Positions 52,392 to 64,000 of a stretch of 64,000 bases of DNA are shown piece after piece; positions within the stretch are counted from its first letter, which is position 1, and each line of letters begins with the position of its first letter. The position numbers and the translations under genes are program-made. Below the pieces are notes generated by a model. The model saw nothing but the letters and a program-made list of their open reading frames with translations, was not told the origin of the DNA and made no database searches. Source of the stretch: Euborellia annulipes (lineage: Eukaryota > Arthropoda > Insecta > Dermaptera > Anisolabididae); NCBI GenBank assembly GCA_023213315.1, contig JAKCPI010028525.1, forward strand, positions 26,475-90,474, read 5' to 3'.

Positions 52392-55270
52392 CAATATCTA
52401 CAGCCACTAACTCAATTATTTTATTTAATAATCTTAAATTGAAATTTTTTTAGAATTTTCTTAAGATAGTGAATCATAGCAGACGTGACAGGAGTGTTGT
52501 CTATGCACCAGGCGCCTTTTCGATTTTCAATTTCGGTATAGTGTTGGGGGGGGGGGGGTCTGACTAAAACGTTACTAATTATGACATGGGGGACCCGGGG
52601 GTTTCTCTAAGTGTGACATAACAATTCAAAATTGAATTTATAAAATTTAAAAAAGAAAAAAAGGAAAAATGATATGAATTTAGTTCTATGTTGTGACTTA
52701 CCGTAATATTTGTAGGGGAGTTTGTTTGTAAGTGACTAACTGTAACATGTGGGGGGGGGGGGACTAGAAAATCGTCAAAAAAGGCCTTACGAAATATGTG
52801 GAAGCTGGAAACCTTACGATGGGATTGGCAGTTTGCTTATTACTGCTGACAAGGCAGAAGAGGGTTTGAATTAGCCAAAAATTGGCTATGTATTATATGA
52901 ATATTTTCGAAATTCCAAACAGTCAGTGAAAAAGTAATGTCCACCCGCATATAAATGCAAAAATCTTATGAAAAAGTGTGGAGACAGTTTCTAAGGGAAT
53001 TTCAAAAATGACTTAACTACATCCAGAGCTGTTGTTTACTTTTGAAAAGTAGGCTAATGAAAGTATCTCGTAATGATTTTTTTATTTTCTCATAGTAAGC
53101 AAAAGTGTTTGAAATACTTAATTACACTCGAAGCGTAGAAAGTTCTTTTAGTATTTAAAATATCTTTTTCAAGTACTTAATAGGCTAACGGGATTTTTTT
53201 TTTGCAAACCATTAAAAGTATTAAGTAAAATAGTGGGTTTAAAAGTGTATTTTGGAGCACTATCTATATCTATAATATTTCCAGTACCGGTATTTGAGGG
53301 AGTCAGTTGGATACTTTTGCCCTTTTTTTCAAGTAAATATAAATGATGATAAATCATTAAGTAAAAGATGGCGCACTAAAAATATTCACTCAGCAAACTT
53401 GAACTAAATTTATCATTTGAGTTTAAAAATAAATATTTATTTCTTTGTCATTAAGTCGACGTAACCTTAATACAATAAATAATATAAAAAATAATTCCAT
53501 CCATTTATTCAATAAATGTTCTTTAAAAACAAAGAAAATTAATTTAGATTTATTTAAATTAATTTTCTTTAATTGTTAAATGTTTGCTCCTGTTCATGTA
53601 GATTAATAAAATCAGTCCTTTGTGCAAATGATCGCCGAGAGTTTAACGGGGCTCTGATTGATAATTAAACCCTACAACATGCAAGATGCTAAAACCCGAA
53701 CCTCAGCCTCGCTTCTTCCCTCTCGACGGCCTTTCAAGCACGCATTCCATTATCCAATATTAATAAAATTGTTCATTTATAGAATAGCTCTTATTAAATA
53801 ATTTATTTAGGCCTATATACTGTATATAAAAAATTTAGTTTTAGAAATTTTGAAAATTTAAAATCAAATATTTTCGGGCTTCCTAATATAAATTCTTTAT
53901 TAAAAAAATAAAAATAAAATTTTACTAATTAATTTGATCTTTTGAAATAAAAAAAAAAAAATGAAATAAATAATTAAATAAAATACTATATTTTAAAGTT
54001 AAATAATTTTTAATAATTCTAAAAGAGAGAGAAACATAAGTAAAAAAAAATAATAATATATTTAAAATTTATTTTACATATATCTAAATATATGTGATTG
54101 TTACTTATAACAAAGATAACATAATCATTTATCTTAAATTCATTTAAAAAGAAAAAAATGAATTTTGGGAAGGGAAGGGGGAGAAGGGAACCTGTTATAT
54201 TATAATTCTAAAAAAAATCATATTTTGTAAAAAAAAAATCAAGAATAATTAATCTATTATCTTTTAAATTTCATTCATTTCAAAAAACAGCACTGTACAA
54301 AAAAACAAAGATCATTTCAGTGTATGTATATAGCCTACCTAATTCTGAATGGTTCAAAAGTCAAATTCGGGTTAAAATAAATAAAATAACTCATAAAAAG
54401 AACACCAGAACAACAAAATGATCGGAAAATATTTATATATTACTAGTAAATTAAACCAATTGTTGGGTCTTGCTTATGACCTAATCGTGTTAACAAGGAA
54501 AATAGGAAGTGAAGTTATGGAGGAAAGGTGGAGGAGGGGGTAATTAAAGCACCCGAAAAACTCATTAAGCCTACTTGAGAACAAGTGTAGTAATGCCCGT
54601 CTCCACTCAAGATTCTTATTTGCAAACCCTCTTTCCTTGCTTTCCAATTCATTGCCAGATAAATAAATCTGTAATGGGGGGTGGGGATTTTTCGAATTTT
54701 TTTTTTTAATAACAGAAAAAAATTTGAACAAGAAATTTGTCTCCCTGTTATATATCTGGGATTATTCGAATATTTGAACAAAATATAGAGTTGAAACTAT
54801 GCATTGGATTTTACCTAATAAATTTTAATAATCTTGTAAAACGATGCAACACCTGTTTAATATTACTATTCTAAATTACTATGTAGTTTTTTTCAGGTAC
54901 ACGCCGTACAACAACGAATATACCTGAACAAACTTCATAGAAATTTAGAATACTAATAAATTTTATTAGAGCATCAAATTTTGAAATTTGCTATCTTTTT
55001 CTTTCTTTGATTTAAATCCTTATTTCGGGGTCGGCATATTAGAATTAGACACGACTTAGAACCGTCTCGTCGCACTGCCTGACTTGTTAAAGGGAGAGGG
55101 TGGAAGGCATAAGGGAAATAAAAGAAATACGAGCCTCGGCTCGAGTAACTCGTGGTCACCATCCACATATTCACAAAATGAAAGTGAAAATTTGAATTTA
55201 AAATGAAATTCGAAAAACAAGTTTGTACTTATGATGGAAAAATGTGAATCTTGCATTTTAGAATCCATAC
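52392..55270. other. Downstream intergenic region
   Basis: Two G-run patches at 52546-52559 and 52751-52762 (transposon remnants, TGACTAA..TAACATG-type). A unique block of higher complexity at 53590-53760. No convincing gene; short minus-strand ORFs here are not protein-like. Confidence 0.3.
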
Positions 55271-55273
55271 TTA

Positions 55274-55484
55274 CAATGAGGAACAATCTTAAGTCCCACC
55301 CATGCGTTTTCTACTTGTGATTATTTCATTGTTTTTATAAAAATAAAATGAAAATCTTTATTTGAAATTTTCTAGGTTTGAACTATGAAAGTTTCTATTA
55401 AAAAATATAAAATATTTTTTTAAAAACAATGAAATAATCACAAGTAGAAAACGCATGGGTGGGACTTAATATTGTCCCTCACTG
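55274..55484. mobile_element. Mariner-like palindromic MITE (211 bp)
   Basis: Inverted arms of about 70 bp from CAATGAGGAACAATCTTAAG (left) and its inverse at the right, flanked by TA on both sides (55272-55273 and 55485-55486). Halves of the same family occur at 9083 and around 62546/63760. Confidence 0.78.
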
Positions 55485-55546
55485 TACATGTTAACCTTCT
55501 ACGAGAGTGTGGGGCTGATCTTGAAAAAAGTTTATACAATAGCATC

Positions 55547-55642
55547 CATAGGCGTAGCCAGAAATTTTTGATGGGGTGGGGGGTTCAAGAAAATGTTTTC
55601 AAAAATTTGAAAAATTTAAGATTATTTTAGGGTATTATTTAG

Positions 55643-55677
<35 letters not shown>

Positions 55678-55802
55678 CTAGAGTATATTATATTTTACTT
55701 TTTCTTCCCTAAATGAAATATAATTTGTATTATAGAACTTAAATATCTAGTCATGGCTCGGGTCTCATGCCCCAAACCCCCCCCCCCCTGGCTACGCCTA
55801 TG
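55547..55802. mobile_element. hAT-like element (256 bp)
   Basis: Perfect 15-bp ends CATAGGCGTAGCCAG with a perfect 8-bp duplication ATAGCATC (55539-55546 and 55803-55810). Holds a long T run (about 55646-55676) and terminal G/C runs. Confidence 0.87.
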
Positions 55803-55810
55803 ATAGCATC

Positions 55811-56426
55811 CCCACTCACTTCTTTTGAAGTTATGTCCCTTATAATTAATCCTCCTTATTAAAGAATAATTATATAGACTATAAATAAAAGAAATTAAGA
55901 CCTGAATAGGGGAATAAATTTAAAAGTTGTAAAAAATCATCCATTAAAAAAATACATAAATTTAAAATTTAACAGCCCAAAGCTTCATGATTTCTTATTG
56001 GTCGGTGGCTAGGCTCTTTAATATTCAGCTTTGGCATTAAATATGATAAAAAGGTCTATTAGCAAATAAAATAAAAACAAAAGAATAATTACTTATTACT
56101 ACAAAACAAAACTAGTGTCAAATCGAAAATATAGAATATCATCTTAGTAATAAACTATTATTCTCTATAACTCGTCAAATTATTAAAACAAAAAAATTCT
56201 CTGTGATTTATACAAAATAAATTGGTCCGATCAAAAACTATAAAGTGAAATATGTAAATATAAATTCGGCTTATTTTCGATGAAGTTTTTAGACTATTTA
56301 CAATAACTTCTTCCATTTTATAAGTTATTTAACCCTAATATTGACTCTTGAACCATGACTTGTATTATTTTTAAAATCACTAAATATTTTTGTTACATTT
56401 TTGGGTTTCTTATATGTACAAAAACG

Positions 56427-56457
<31 letters not shown>

Positions 56458-57000
56458 AAATTGTTAAGTACTTGAGGAGAGAAAAAAAATCATAAATAAA
56501 TATTTTTAGAAATTAATGCCTCAACTCTGTGCATAGATTGTGACGCACTGAGTCACACTAGATATTATTTTTTAATTCATTATAATTATTTGTAATTAAA
56601 ATCTAGTTTTATATCAAAATATGAATTAGAAGAAAAACTTGAATCAGGTCTGGTTTATAAGCTCGTCATTTAACTAGGATATATTTATATACTCCTGTGT
56701 ATATATTTATATCTAGATTTAGAAAAAAAGACGCTTAATGCACGCTGAAAATAGTGAAGACTCAATCTGTGACAAATCTTTTAACGGTTGAATAATGAAG
56801 ATTAATTTATTATATGGGAAAAAATGTATTTAGTGGGATTGAAATCAGACTAGTAGCCAGAATTATTAAAACACCCCCCCCCCCCGCCCATTCAAAAGAA
56901 TAAATTTTAAAGAATATAAAATGTTTTTTCAAAATTTCAAAATCTTAATACTATTTCTTTATTTTTAATAACAAATTTGTGAGATGAGTTTATGTTAGAT
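55811..57000. other. Downstream intergenic region
   Basis: AT-rich with an A run at 56429-56449 and a C run at 56873-56885; nothing recognised. Confidence 0.35.
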
Positions 57001-57009
57001 TGGGCAAAA

Positions 57010-57080
57010 ATTGCGCCCCCTGGAGTCGAACCAGGATCTCCACTCAGTCCTCCCACCGCTAAAGCGAGAGGTCCTGGTTC
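57010..57080 (-). repeat. tRNA-like SINE-type fragment
   Basis: Minus strand: T-arm-like CCTGGTTCGACTCCAGG with a good B box, but the expected partner of the acceptor end is absent and an inverted copy of the T-arm sequence (GTCGAACCAGGA) replaces it. Confidence 0.35.
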
Positions 57081-57273
57081 GACATATAGCCTATATCAAT
57101 AATATAATATCGAAAAAAATTCCATCTCTTTTCAAACAAAACTCTACCTAGTTACTATTTTTTTCTGTTTTTATTTTGTTAGGATTTCTAGGGGTGGAAT
57201 GGGGAGGGGGTAAACCCCCAATAGCTATATAGCTTCTAGCTTACAAGCCAGAAGAAAATTTAAGTTTTTATGA

Positions 57274-57330
57274 AGGCTCTCGGGACTTGGTGTAGTGGTT
57301 AGCATGCTGGTCAATTGTACCAACCAGAGG
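57274..57330 (+). repeat. SINE head fragment
   Basis: GGCTCTCGGGACTTGG and GTGGTTAGCATGCT match the tRNA-like head of the SINE at 34181. The B box and body are missing. Confidence 0.5.
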
Positions 57331-57492
57331 GACATGTATGAGCTTTTCATACTCGCAGCAAATTTTTTTGAATCACAAATTTTTTTTTTTTATTTCTTTG
57401 TTGACTTCAAAACCGTAACATTTCAGTTAAAAAGAAGCTTAGTTGGATGCCAGTGATATTTTCGATAATAAAGAATTAATTTGTATAACTAC

Positions 57493-57865
57493 GAGGGCCG
57501 GAACTAGGAGATTTTTTAGGGGGCAAAATTTAATTTGCCGCCCCCTCCTTAAAATTTTCTATACAAAATTCATATCATTTTTTTCGGGGGAGGGGGGGGG
57601 CCTGATCTCAAAAATTTTTCTGCGAAAATTTTTTTTTTCCCGGAACCAAATTTTCCCGTCCGAAAAAATATTTTACCTTTTTTTAGACGCTACATTTTTA
57701 CCACCCGCGGAACCAAAATTTTTTTCGTGTGCCGCCCGCGGAACATTTTTACCTTTTTTTTACTGACGTTAAATTTTTGCCACCCGTGGAACCAAAAATT
57801 TATTTATGTGCCGTTCGCGGAACATTTCGAGGGGGGGCCTCGCCCCCCCCCTAGATCCGGCCCTG
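57493..57865. mobile_element. hAT-like element (373 bp)
   Basis: Ends GAGGGCCGGAACTAGG and CCTAGATCCGGCCCTG; flanks ATAACTAC and ATAGCTAC agree at 7 of 8. Internal CCGCCCGCGGAAC repeats link it to 37201 and 41686. Confidence 0.78.
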
Positions 57866-59826
57866 ATAGCTACCATTTTTTATTAGAATTTCAATAAAAA
57901 ATGTGTTACAATTTTATTTTATTTTTTTTCAAAAATAGAAATTTTTAATTATAACACTTTTGCAACAAATGAGCGATTTATTTAATTTGTATTGGCTACC
58001 AATCAATTTAAATAAATAGAGACGGGGTCTAAATGGCCTCTGATGCCAAAAAAAGACCTTAAAAGAATTAAAAAAAAAAATAATAATTTTAATTACATTC
58101 TTCATTTTTTCTCATTTCATTATACAATCCGATAGAGATTTCTCACAAAAGAGTCTATCATACAGAGAGATTAGTACTAACAAAAAAAATTAAGTATTTT
58201 CTTACAATTCCACCTAAATTTTTAGTTCTAGACCAACTAAAAAAAAAGCGTTTAAAAATATAAAACGTTGTTATATATAATAATATATTAAAAATAAAAG
58301 CCTCAAAATGCGTTATGGAACATGCTTACAAAAAAATAATTTATAGAAAAAAAAATTCTAATATTTCTCATTGTAAACAACAAATAAAACAAAAAAAAAG
58401 CAAACAATGATGTTATTCTTTAGGCAGGACAAATAGAAATTAAAATTTATTCAAATAGAATCGCTTAGAACCATTAAAAAAAAATAGAGCGATCTAAAAA
58501 AAGGAAATATGTATTTGATACATACTTAGTAATACTATTAAATGTTAGTAAATTCATGCTTCTATAGACCCATTCAGTTTTTAAAATTTAATTTGAGATT
58601 TTTTTTTTTAGTCATTAGTTTTCTTCATAAAATATATTATTATTAATAAATATAAAAATAGTAGATTTTTTAAATTAATATTTTGTAGAAAAAAAAGTAC
58701 ATTTTTTTTTTTTTGTAATTTATATCGAGTTATTTTCGGAATACTAGAGAGGTGGAATTAAGCAGCGGAGAATTAACCCGAATACTGTGTAATTTATTCT
58801 TGTGATTGAGTAAAGATACACTGTGGGAAGTAAGAGTAGAGTGTAGTACTTCCGAAAATGTCCTGAAAATAATTAGTTTAGATAGCGAGAAAAAAAAACG
58901 GTTTCCTGTTTTAATTAATTATATTTATTATAATTATTAACATTATTCTATTTATTATTATTATACTATAGTTCTATTTATTTGATAAAAGACATTTTTA
59001 TTCTTTTTAAAATTAAAATCGAATTAATAAAAATTTTCAGATTATAAAAAATAAAATAGTCATTTTAGGGATAGGGATGGAATTTTTGAACTCAGACTTG
59101 ATGATGGCCGGAATTTAATTTATATAAAAAAATTTATAATAATGAAAGAATTAATTATTTAAATTATTTATTATTTTTTGTAATAAGAGGATGGGAGAAT
59201 GAAAACAGCAAAAATATGAGGAACCCTTACTTCTCCCACTCTCTTATCATCTGCACCCAGCATTAGATTCTCATACTCATTTTTTGAGTAAATAAATAAA
59301 TAAATATTTTAAATTATTACTTTATAATAACTTTGGATAAGATGTTGTTTTATTAAAAAATTTATTTTTATATTTAAAAAAAAAATCCCATCTTAAAAGC
59401 AATTCCACATAAATAAACCCTTCATACACATAGTTAATATAATTTATTTATAATTTCATATTTCATAATAAATTCAATTACTATTGAAACTTAATTAAAA
59501 AGTGCATTATTAACATGGAAGGTATGACTATTTGGCTCTTGGCATTTCGATCTTATTTTGAATTAAATCATCGTGTATTTGCAAATCTATAGCGAATTTT
59601 TTTTTAAATTAATTTACCCCAAAGTGCGCTCTTCAAACTTCTAGAAAATTCACTTTCTTAACATAATTATATTGATAGGTAATTTGTCCATTATGTTGTT
59701 AGAATAACGTTTTCTAATTTTTTCAAATTTTTTTTTTCACAATACTTGTATTTCAATATTAATATAAGCTGTAATGGGATTAACCGTTTCCACTAGGTCT
59801 TGTTCTTAAAAGGGGTTCAGGATTCA
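57866..59826. other. Downstream intergenic region
   Basis: AT-rich; no gene or repeat recognised. Confidence 0.35.
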
Positions 59827-60125
59827 TAGTGCCGGCTCTAGGATTTTGGCGCCTCGATGCAGAACACCTTACAACTTTAAAATTTTGCAATTGCTCGCCT
59901 TCGGCGGAAAATTTTTCACACTCTCATGAAATATTTTTTTAGGATCATGGAATTTTTTCCGCCATGCAAAAAAATTTTATTTACACCCCTGAAGGACAGG
60001 AATTTGCTCACCCAAGGCGGCTAGCAAGGGGGTCTAAGGGGTTAAATATTGCGTAAATTATGGCGCCCTTATACGGAAGCGCCCCGATGTGACACATCTT
60101 TTGCTCACACGTAGAGCCGGCCCTG
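59827..60125. mobile_element. hAT-like element (299 bp)
   Basis: Ends TAGTGCCGGCTCTAGG and TAGAGCCGGCCCTG; flanks AGGATTCA and AGGATAGA agree at 6 of 8. Confidence 0.6.
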
Positions 60126-60407
60126 AGGATAGATAAATCCCTGGAGTCTGAATGAGTCCCGTTCGCTTTCATGTTGACCTGGATCATTTGGGACTAACTT
60201 TTGGTAAAAAATCTAGCCATATTTGAAAAGATATAGTCAAGAAATTTTTCTCTTTGAGGAGGTGCGGATCTTTATTTAAAATTCTAAATTTTCATAAAAA
60301 AAAAAAATATTTCGATACTTTTCTTTATGAAGCGCATACATTCTGATTTCAAATTTAATTTTTTTTTTTAATAGGGGGAGGAGGAATTATTAATTACTGT
60401 AATGTAT

Positions 60408-60735
60408 TAAGATATCATCTATTGCATTAGTATTGAGACTAAAGCCCGGTAGTTAGGCAGCCCAAATGGCATACGCTTTCTAAACTCTTATTTTCTGATT
60501 AAAACACTGAGATAATTTTTATTTCAATATATCTTGAAATTTATATTAATAAAATATAACCTAAAAATTCAAAATCATAAATTGCGTCTTGAATAAATTT
60601 TTATGGTTATACTCTTGTTAAAAAGGTTCGTTCGGCCTACTGTCTGCTTTGAAAAAAGTATTTCTCAAACAGACAAGCTGCCAATTGGGCTGCCTAACTA
60701 CCGGGCTTTAGTCTCAATACTATTGCATTAGATGG
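60408..60735. mobile_element. TIR element, solo copy of the 33862 family
   Basis: Inverted ends of about 60 bp (ATTGAGACTAAAGCCCGGTA, AGTTAGGCAGCCCAA and inverse) enclose an AT-rich middle. It shows what the outer element of the nest at 33862-35156 looked like before insertions. Confidence 0.7.
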
Positions 60736-62563
60736 TAGAGCGCAGGGAGAACTGGCCAAGAACCAAAAATATACGAATGAAAAATCGAAATCGCACCTTA
60801 CGTAAAATTGGATTTTTGAAATGTCAGGGTTAAGATTTTCTTAGATTCGATTATTTTTAAAAGATTGGAACCCGAAAGTAGAATAAGAAATAAAAATCAC
60901 GCTCAAAATAGCCTAATAACAAAGATACCTATTGTTGGAAGAACTAAAGAGCTATTTAGAACTATTAAAAAACTATTGATACTGGTGAAATCACTGAATA
61001 ATATTTTTTTCAGAGTTTTTAAGCCTGCATTGATAATGAGTTATTTTTTAATGTGTTTTCTGGAAGGCCGACTCCTATAAATAAATGTATTTTATTACAC
61101 AAATCTCTGATCATGCGTCACATTAATAATCTGACTGTAGATATTTGTTCTAAATTTGAAAGACGAGATGCGTAAAATCTTTTTCATAAACCTAACATCT
61201 TATCTAAGGGAATTTTTATTTATTTCAAATTTTTAATGTTGTATAAAACTAAAAAAAAAAGTTTTATTTTTATTAAAATAAAAATTATTAGATAATATTA
61301 TTAGTATAAATAGGCAAAGTAAAAGCCATTAAAAAAAATAAATCAAGAACAAAACTGCCATATTTCACAAAAAAAAAAAAATTGTTGGCTAATTATTATT
61401 ATATAGTATTAAACAAACATTTGTAAAAATTAAGTGTATATGTTGTTTAAGTGAGTTTGAGGATGTTTGGTATATATCCAACTAATTTTTTTAACTAAAA
61501 TTATTTCCAAGTGTGTATGTTTACTTGTTGTTTATTATTTAAATACAAATGAGCCTTATAATTCTATGTTTCTATAATGTAAATAAATATTATAATACAT
61601 GCATAAATGTTTGTTAAAATAGAAACATAACGCTGTTGATGATGCCATTAAAATTAAAAAAAAAAATCTTTATTTTCAAAAAAATTTAAATGTTTTATTA
61701 TTATTTAAAATTAATACCTGTTAATAAATAAATAAATAAATAAATATAAAAATACTACTCTGGCAGGTTTTAATTTTAATCAAAATCAAATAAAATCGTG
61801 ATTACTTTCTTATATTAAATTTCAAATACTTTCTCTATACTTCGTATACGAGAAAGTAAAAAAAAAAGAATGGATGAAAATTTAAAAAGAAATGAGTATA
61901 TTAATGCTTTATAAAAAAAAAATGAAAAAAATAAAAAAAATAAAATTACAAAAAAGGGGGATTTTGTAGAAAAATTGTTTGAATGATACATTTTAGAATT
62001 AAACTTTTAAAACAGCATTAAAAAAATAATAATTTTATATGAAGCCCCCCTTGAAAGAGAAATAAATAAATAAATAACTAGTCGCTCCCACAATAAATAA
62101 ATATCTTTAACGCTTTGTAAAAATAAAAGATAAATCTTTTTAAATTCGATTAAATATATAATATGAATATGTAAATTTGTATATTTTCTTTTTTTTTCCT
62201 TTTGGATTTGTATTTTAACAGGGCCTTTCCTCTCTTTATTGTCTCCGAAACAGGAATTTTGGGCGCCCCCCCCCCTCCTCAATCATGGATCCTCTCAGGG
62301 ACGGATTAACTTAATGCAATTTTGTCGGTGGGGCGGTTGGCTAGAAGATTCAATTTACACGAGAGCCTCTTTGGGGTATGAACATTTTTTAAATAATACC
62401 TTCAAATACTAACACCGTTAAAGTGATTTGAGACTTAAAATTGATCAAAAGCTCCACTGTTCAGTATATTGTTGGGGGATAGGTCTATTGGAAACTAAAT
62501 ATTACTAGACACAAAAAATCTCGTGTGATAGCATGTATGTAACTATATTTTGGGACTTAATAT
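60736..62563. other. Downstream intergenic region
   Basis: AT-rich; a fragment of the ACTTTCTC family end at about 61803-61860 (TACTTTCTCTATAC...GAGAAAGTA) and nothing else recognised. Confidence 0.35.
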
Positions 62564-62709
62564 CAGAGGCGTACCGAGGCAGTTGGGGGCCTGGGGCGGC
62601 ACTAGAAGAGGGGGCTTTATATTGAATTTTTTTTTTTTTGGGGGTGCTCATCTTTAAATATCCTTCTCCTCCATACACAAAAATATTTTTAAAATACCGT
62701 ATATCCCTG

Positions 62710-63660
62710 AACCCCAAGGGCCCCGGGGCCTCTCAAAGGGAAATTTTCATTAAATTTTCTTTTTTTTTATCTAAATTTTTCCATTTTTACTTGAGCCCTG
62801 AGGGCCTCGGAGCCTCTCAAAGGGAAATTTTCATTAAATTTTCTTTTTTTTTATCTAAATTTTTCCATTTTTACTTGAGCCCTGAGGGCCCCGGGGCCTC
62901 TCAAAGGGAAATTTTCATTAAATTTTGCTTTTTTTTTTATCTAAATTTTTCCATTTTTACTTGAGCCCTGAGGGCCCCGGAGCCTCTCAAAGGGAAATTT
63001 TCATTAAATTTTGTTTTTACTTGAGCCTTGAGGGCTCCGGGGCCTCTCAAAGGGAAATTTTCATTAAATTTTCTTTTTTTTTATCTAAATTTTTCCTACC
63101 CGAGGGCCCCGGGGCCTCTCAAAGGGAAATTTTCATTAAATTTTCTTTTTTTTTATCTAAATTTTTCCATTTTTACTTGAGCCCTGAGGGCCTCGGAGCC
63201 TCTCAAAGGGAAATTTTGATTATTTTTTTTCCTCATTCACACTCAGCACTCAGGCACACATTCACACAGTCTTTTCGGCAACTTAGGCCATTTAAGACTT
63301 TGACGATAACCGTTCGTAATTATATTAATCTATTGTGGGTTCAGGCATTTCTATTTAAGCCATCTGAAAATTTTGATTAAATTTTGTTTTTTACTTGAGC
63401 CCTGAGGGCTCCGGGGCCTCTCAAAGGGAAATTTTCATTAAATTTTCTTTTTTTTTATCTAAATTTTTCCGTTTTTACTTGAGCCCTGAGGGCCCCGGGG
63501 CATCTCAAAGGGAAATTTTCATTAAATTTCGTTTTTACTTGAGCCCGGGGCAAGGGCGGCCGAGGGTTCCGGGGGGGGGGGGGGGGGCCCCCTCAAAAAA
63601 AACCCCCCCCCCCCCCCCCTGAGGGCCCCGGGGCCTCTAAAAGGAAAATTTTCATTAAAT
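62710..63660 (+). repeat. Tandem array, about ten units of 59-84 bp
   Basis: Each unit has a GC box (GGGCCCCGGGGCCTCTCAAA), TTTTCATTAAATTTT, then a T tract and TTTTTACTTGAGCCCTGA. The repeated open frame it creates is a by-product of the repeat length, not a protein. Confidence 0.85.
63223..63367 (-). mobile_element. tRNA-derived SINE, 5'-truncated
   Basis: Core present on the minus strand (CTTTTCGGCAACTTAGGCCA on plus); flanked by the 12-bp direct repeat AAATTTTGATTA (63211-63222 and 63368-63379). Inserted within the array. Confidence 0.75.
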
Positions 63661-63759
63661 TTTTTTTTTAATAAATATTAATATATGGGGGGCCTATGCC
63701 GGCTCGGGGCCTGGGGCGGTCCGCCCCCTCCCCCCCCCTCGGTACGCACTGCTTAATAT

Positions 63760-64000
63760 GGTCCCTCACTGAGCATTTTTACCAGTTAAAATTGCATAGT
63801 GATCTTAGTTTTTAATTAAAAGAAAGAAATAATTTTTTATTTATTAATCCCGCCAACTTAGTTCAAAACTTTGTTAAATAAAAATTTATACATTTATCAA
63901 AAAAAATATTTTATTTAAATAGTAAACTTAATTTCAAAAACTTTTAAATAAACTAGTTATTGAACCAGCCTTTAGAGTCGGCTGAAATAAAATAATAATT
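63760..64000. other. Window end, AT-rich
   Basis: Begins with the remnant of the mariner-like end (GGTCCCTCACTG); otherwise nothing recognised. Confidence 0.3.

Larger units (their letters stand above)
62564..63751. mobile_element. hAT-like element swollen by an internal tandem array
   Basis: Ends CAGAGGCGTACCGAG and CTCGGTACGCACTG with a perfect 8-bp duplication CTTAATAT (62556-62563 and 63752-63759). Same family as 37201-37565. The interior has about ten copies of a 59-84 bp unit (GGCCTCTCAAAGGGAAATTT...), and a SINE at 63223-63367. It sits in a mariner-like MITE end (GGGACTTAATAT before, GGTCCCTCACTG after). Confidence 0.85.

Noticed and set aside
55056..55286. 76-codon minus-strand ORF
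   Set aside because: It overlaps the mariner-like MITE end and has no recognisable domain.
57010..57080. A true tRNA gene
   Set aside because: T-arm and B box are good, but there is no matching acceptor stem, D arm or anticodon arm.
60865..61080. 71-codon plus-strand ORF
   Set aside because: Composition is that of AT-rich noncoding DNA; no recognisable domain or splice context.
62638..63622. Long open frames with a repeated GASQREIFIKF-type peptide
   Set aside because: They are produced by tandem units inside a hAT-like element; unit lengths vary and break the frame, and the element lies in no gene.

Overview
This is a eukaryotic nuclear window, about 70% A+T, with canonical GT-AG introns, very long introns and dense nonautonomous transposons. 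The coding content (a germ cell-less orthologue and a Ly6/quiver-like GPI protein) and the mobile-element mix fit an animal genome, most likely an arthropod. I cannot name the species.

Three genes are supported, all on the plus strand. (1) 605-1252: an intronless TMEM126-family mitochondrial membrane protein. (2) 2800-12336: germ cell-less (gcl), a BTB/BACK CUL3 adaptor in ten exons, 498 residues, all phases agreeing. (3) 20421-50123: a three-exon Ly6/uPAR-fold GPI-anchored protein with ten cysteines; its signal-peptide exon lies 27 kb upstream of the three-finger exons. A short minus-strand ORF at 19658-19909 is a weak hypothetical gene. After 50123 I see no recognisable gene.

Most of the rest is repeats. 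Nonautonomous hAT-like elements with 8-bp target duplications and G/C homopolymer runs near their ends sit at 2.1, 11.6, 12.4, 37.2, 37.7, 38.1, 38.5, 41.7, 55.5, 57.5, 59.8 and 62.6 kb. There are Tc1/mariner-like pieces including a transposase remnant at 15.1 kb, a tRNA-derived SINE family with target duplications, two non-LTR tails, a large foldback family whose ends resemble TATA-flanked ACTTTCTC, and several near-perfect palindromes. One locus (33.9-35.2 kb) holds four elements nested in one another.

The most interesting signal is a set of palindromic, Penelope-like insertions that carry hammerhead-ribozyme-like cores (4.0, 7.7, 8.9, 16.8, 20.9, 28.8, 29.2-29.5, 37.7 and 52.2 kb). The best copies have a paired helix I, the CTGANGA box, a paired helix II, GAAA and a self-complementary helix III. 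Helix I pairing is kept by a compensatory change between two copies. Each has one extra T between the CTGANGA box and helix II, so activity cannot be assumed.
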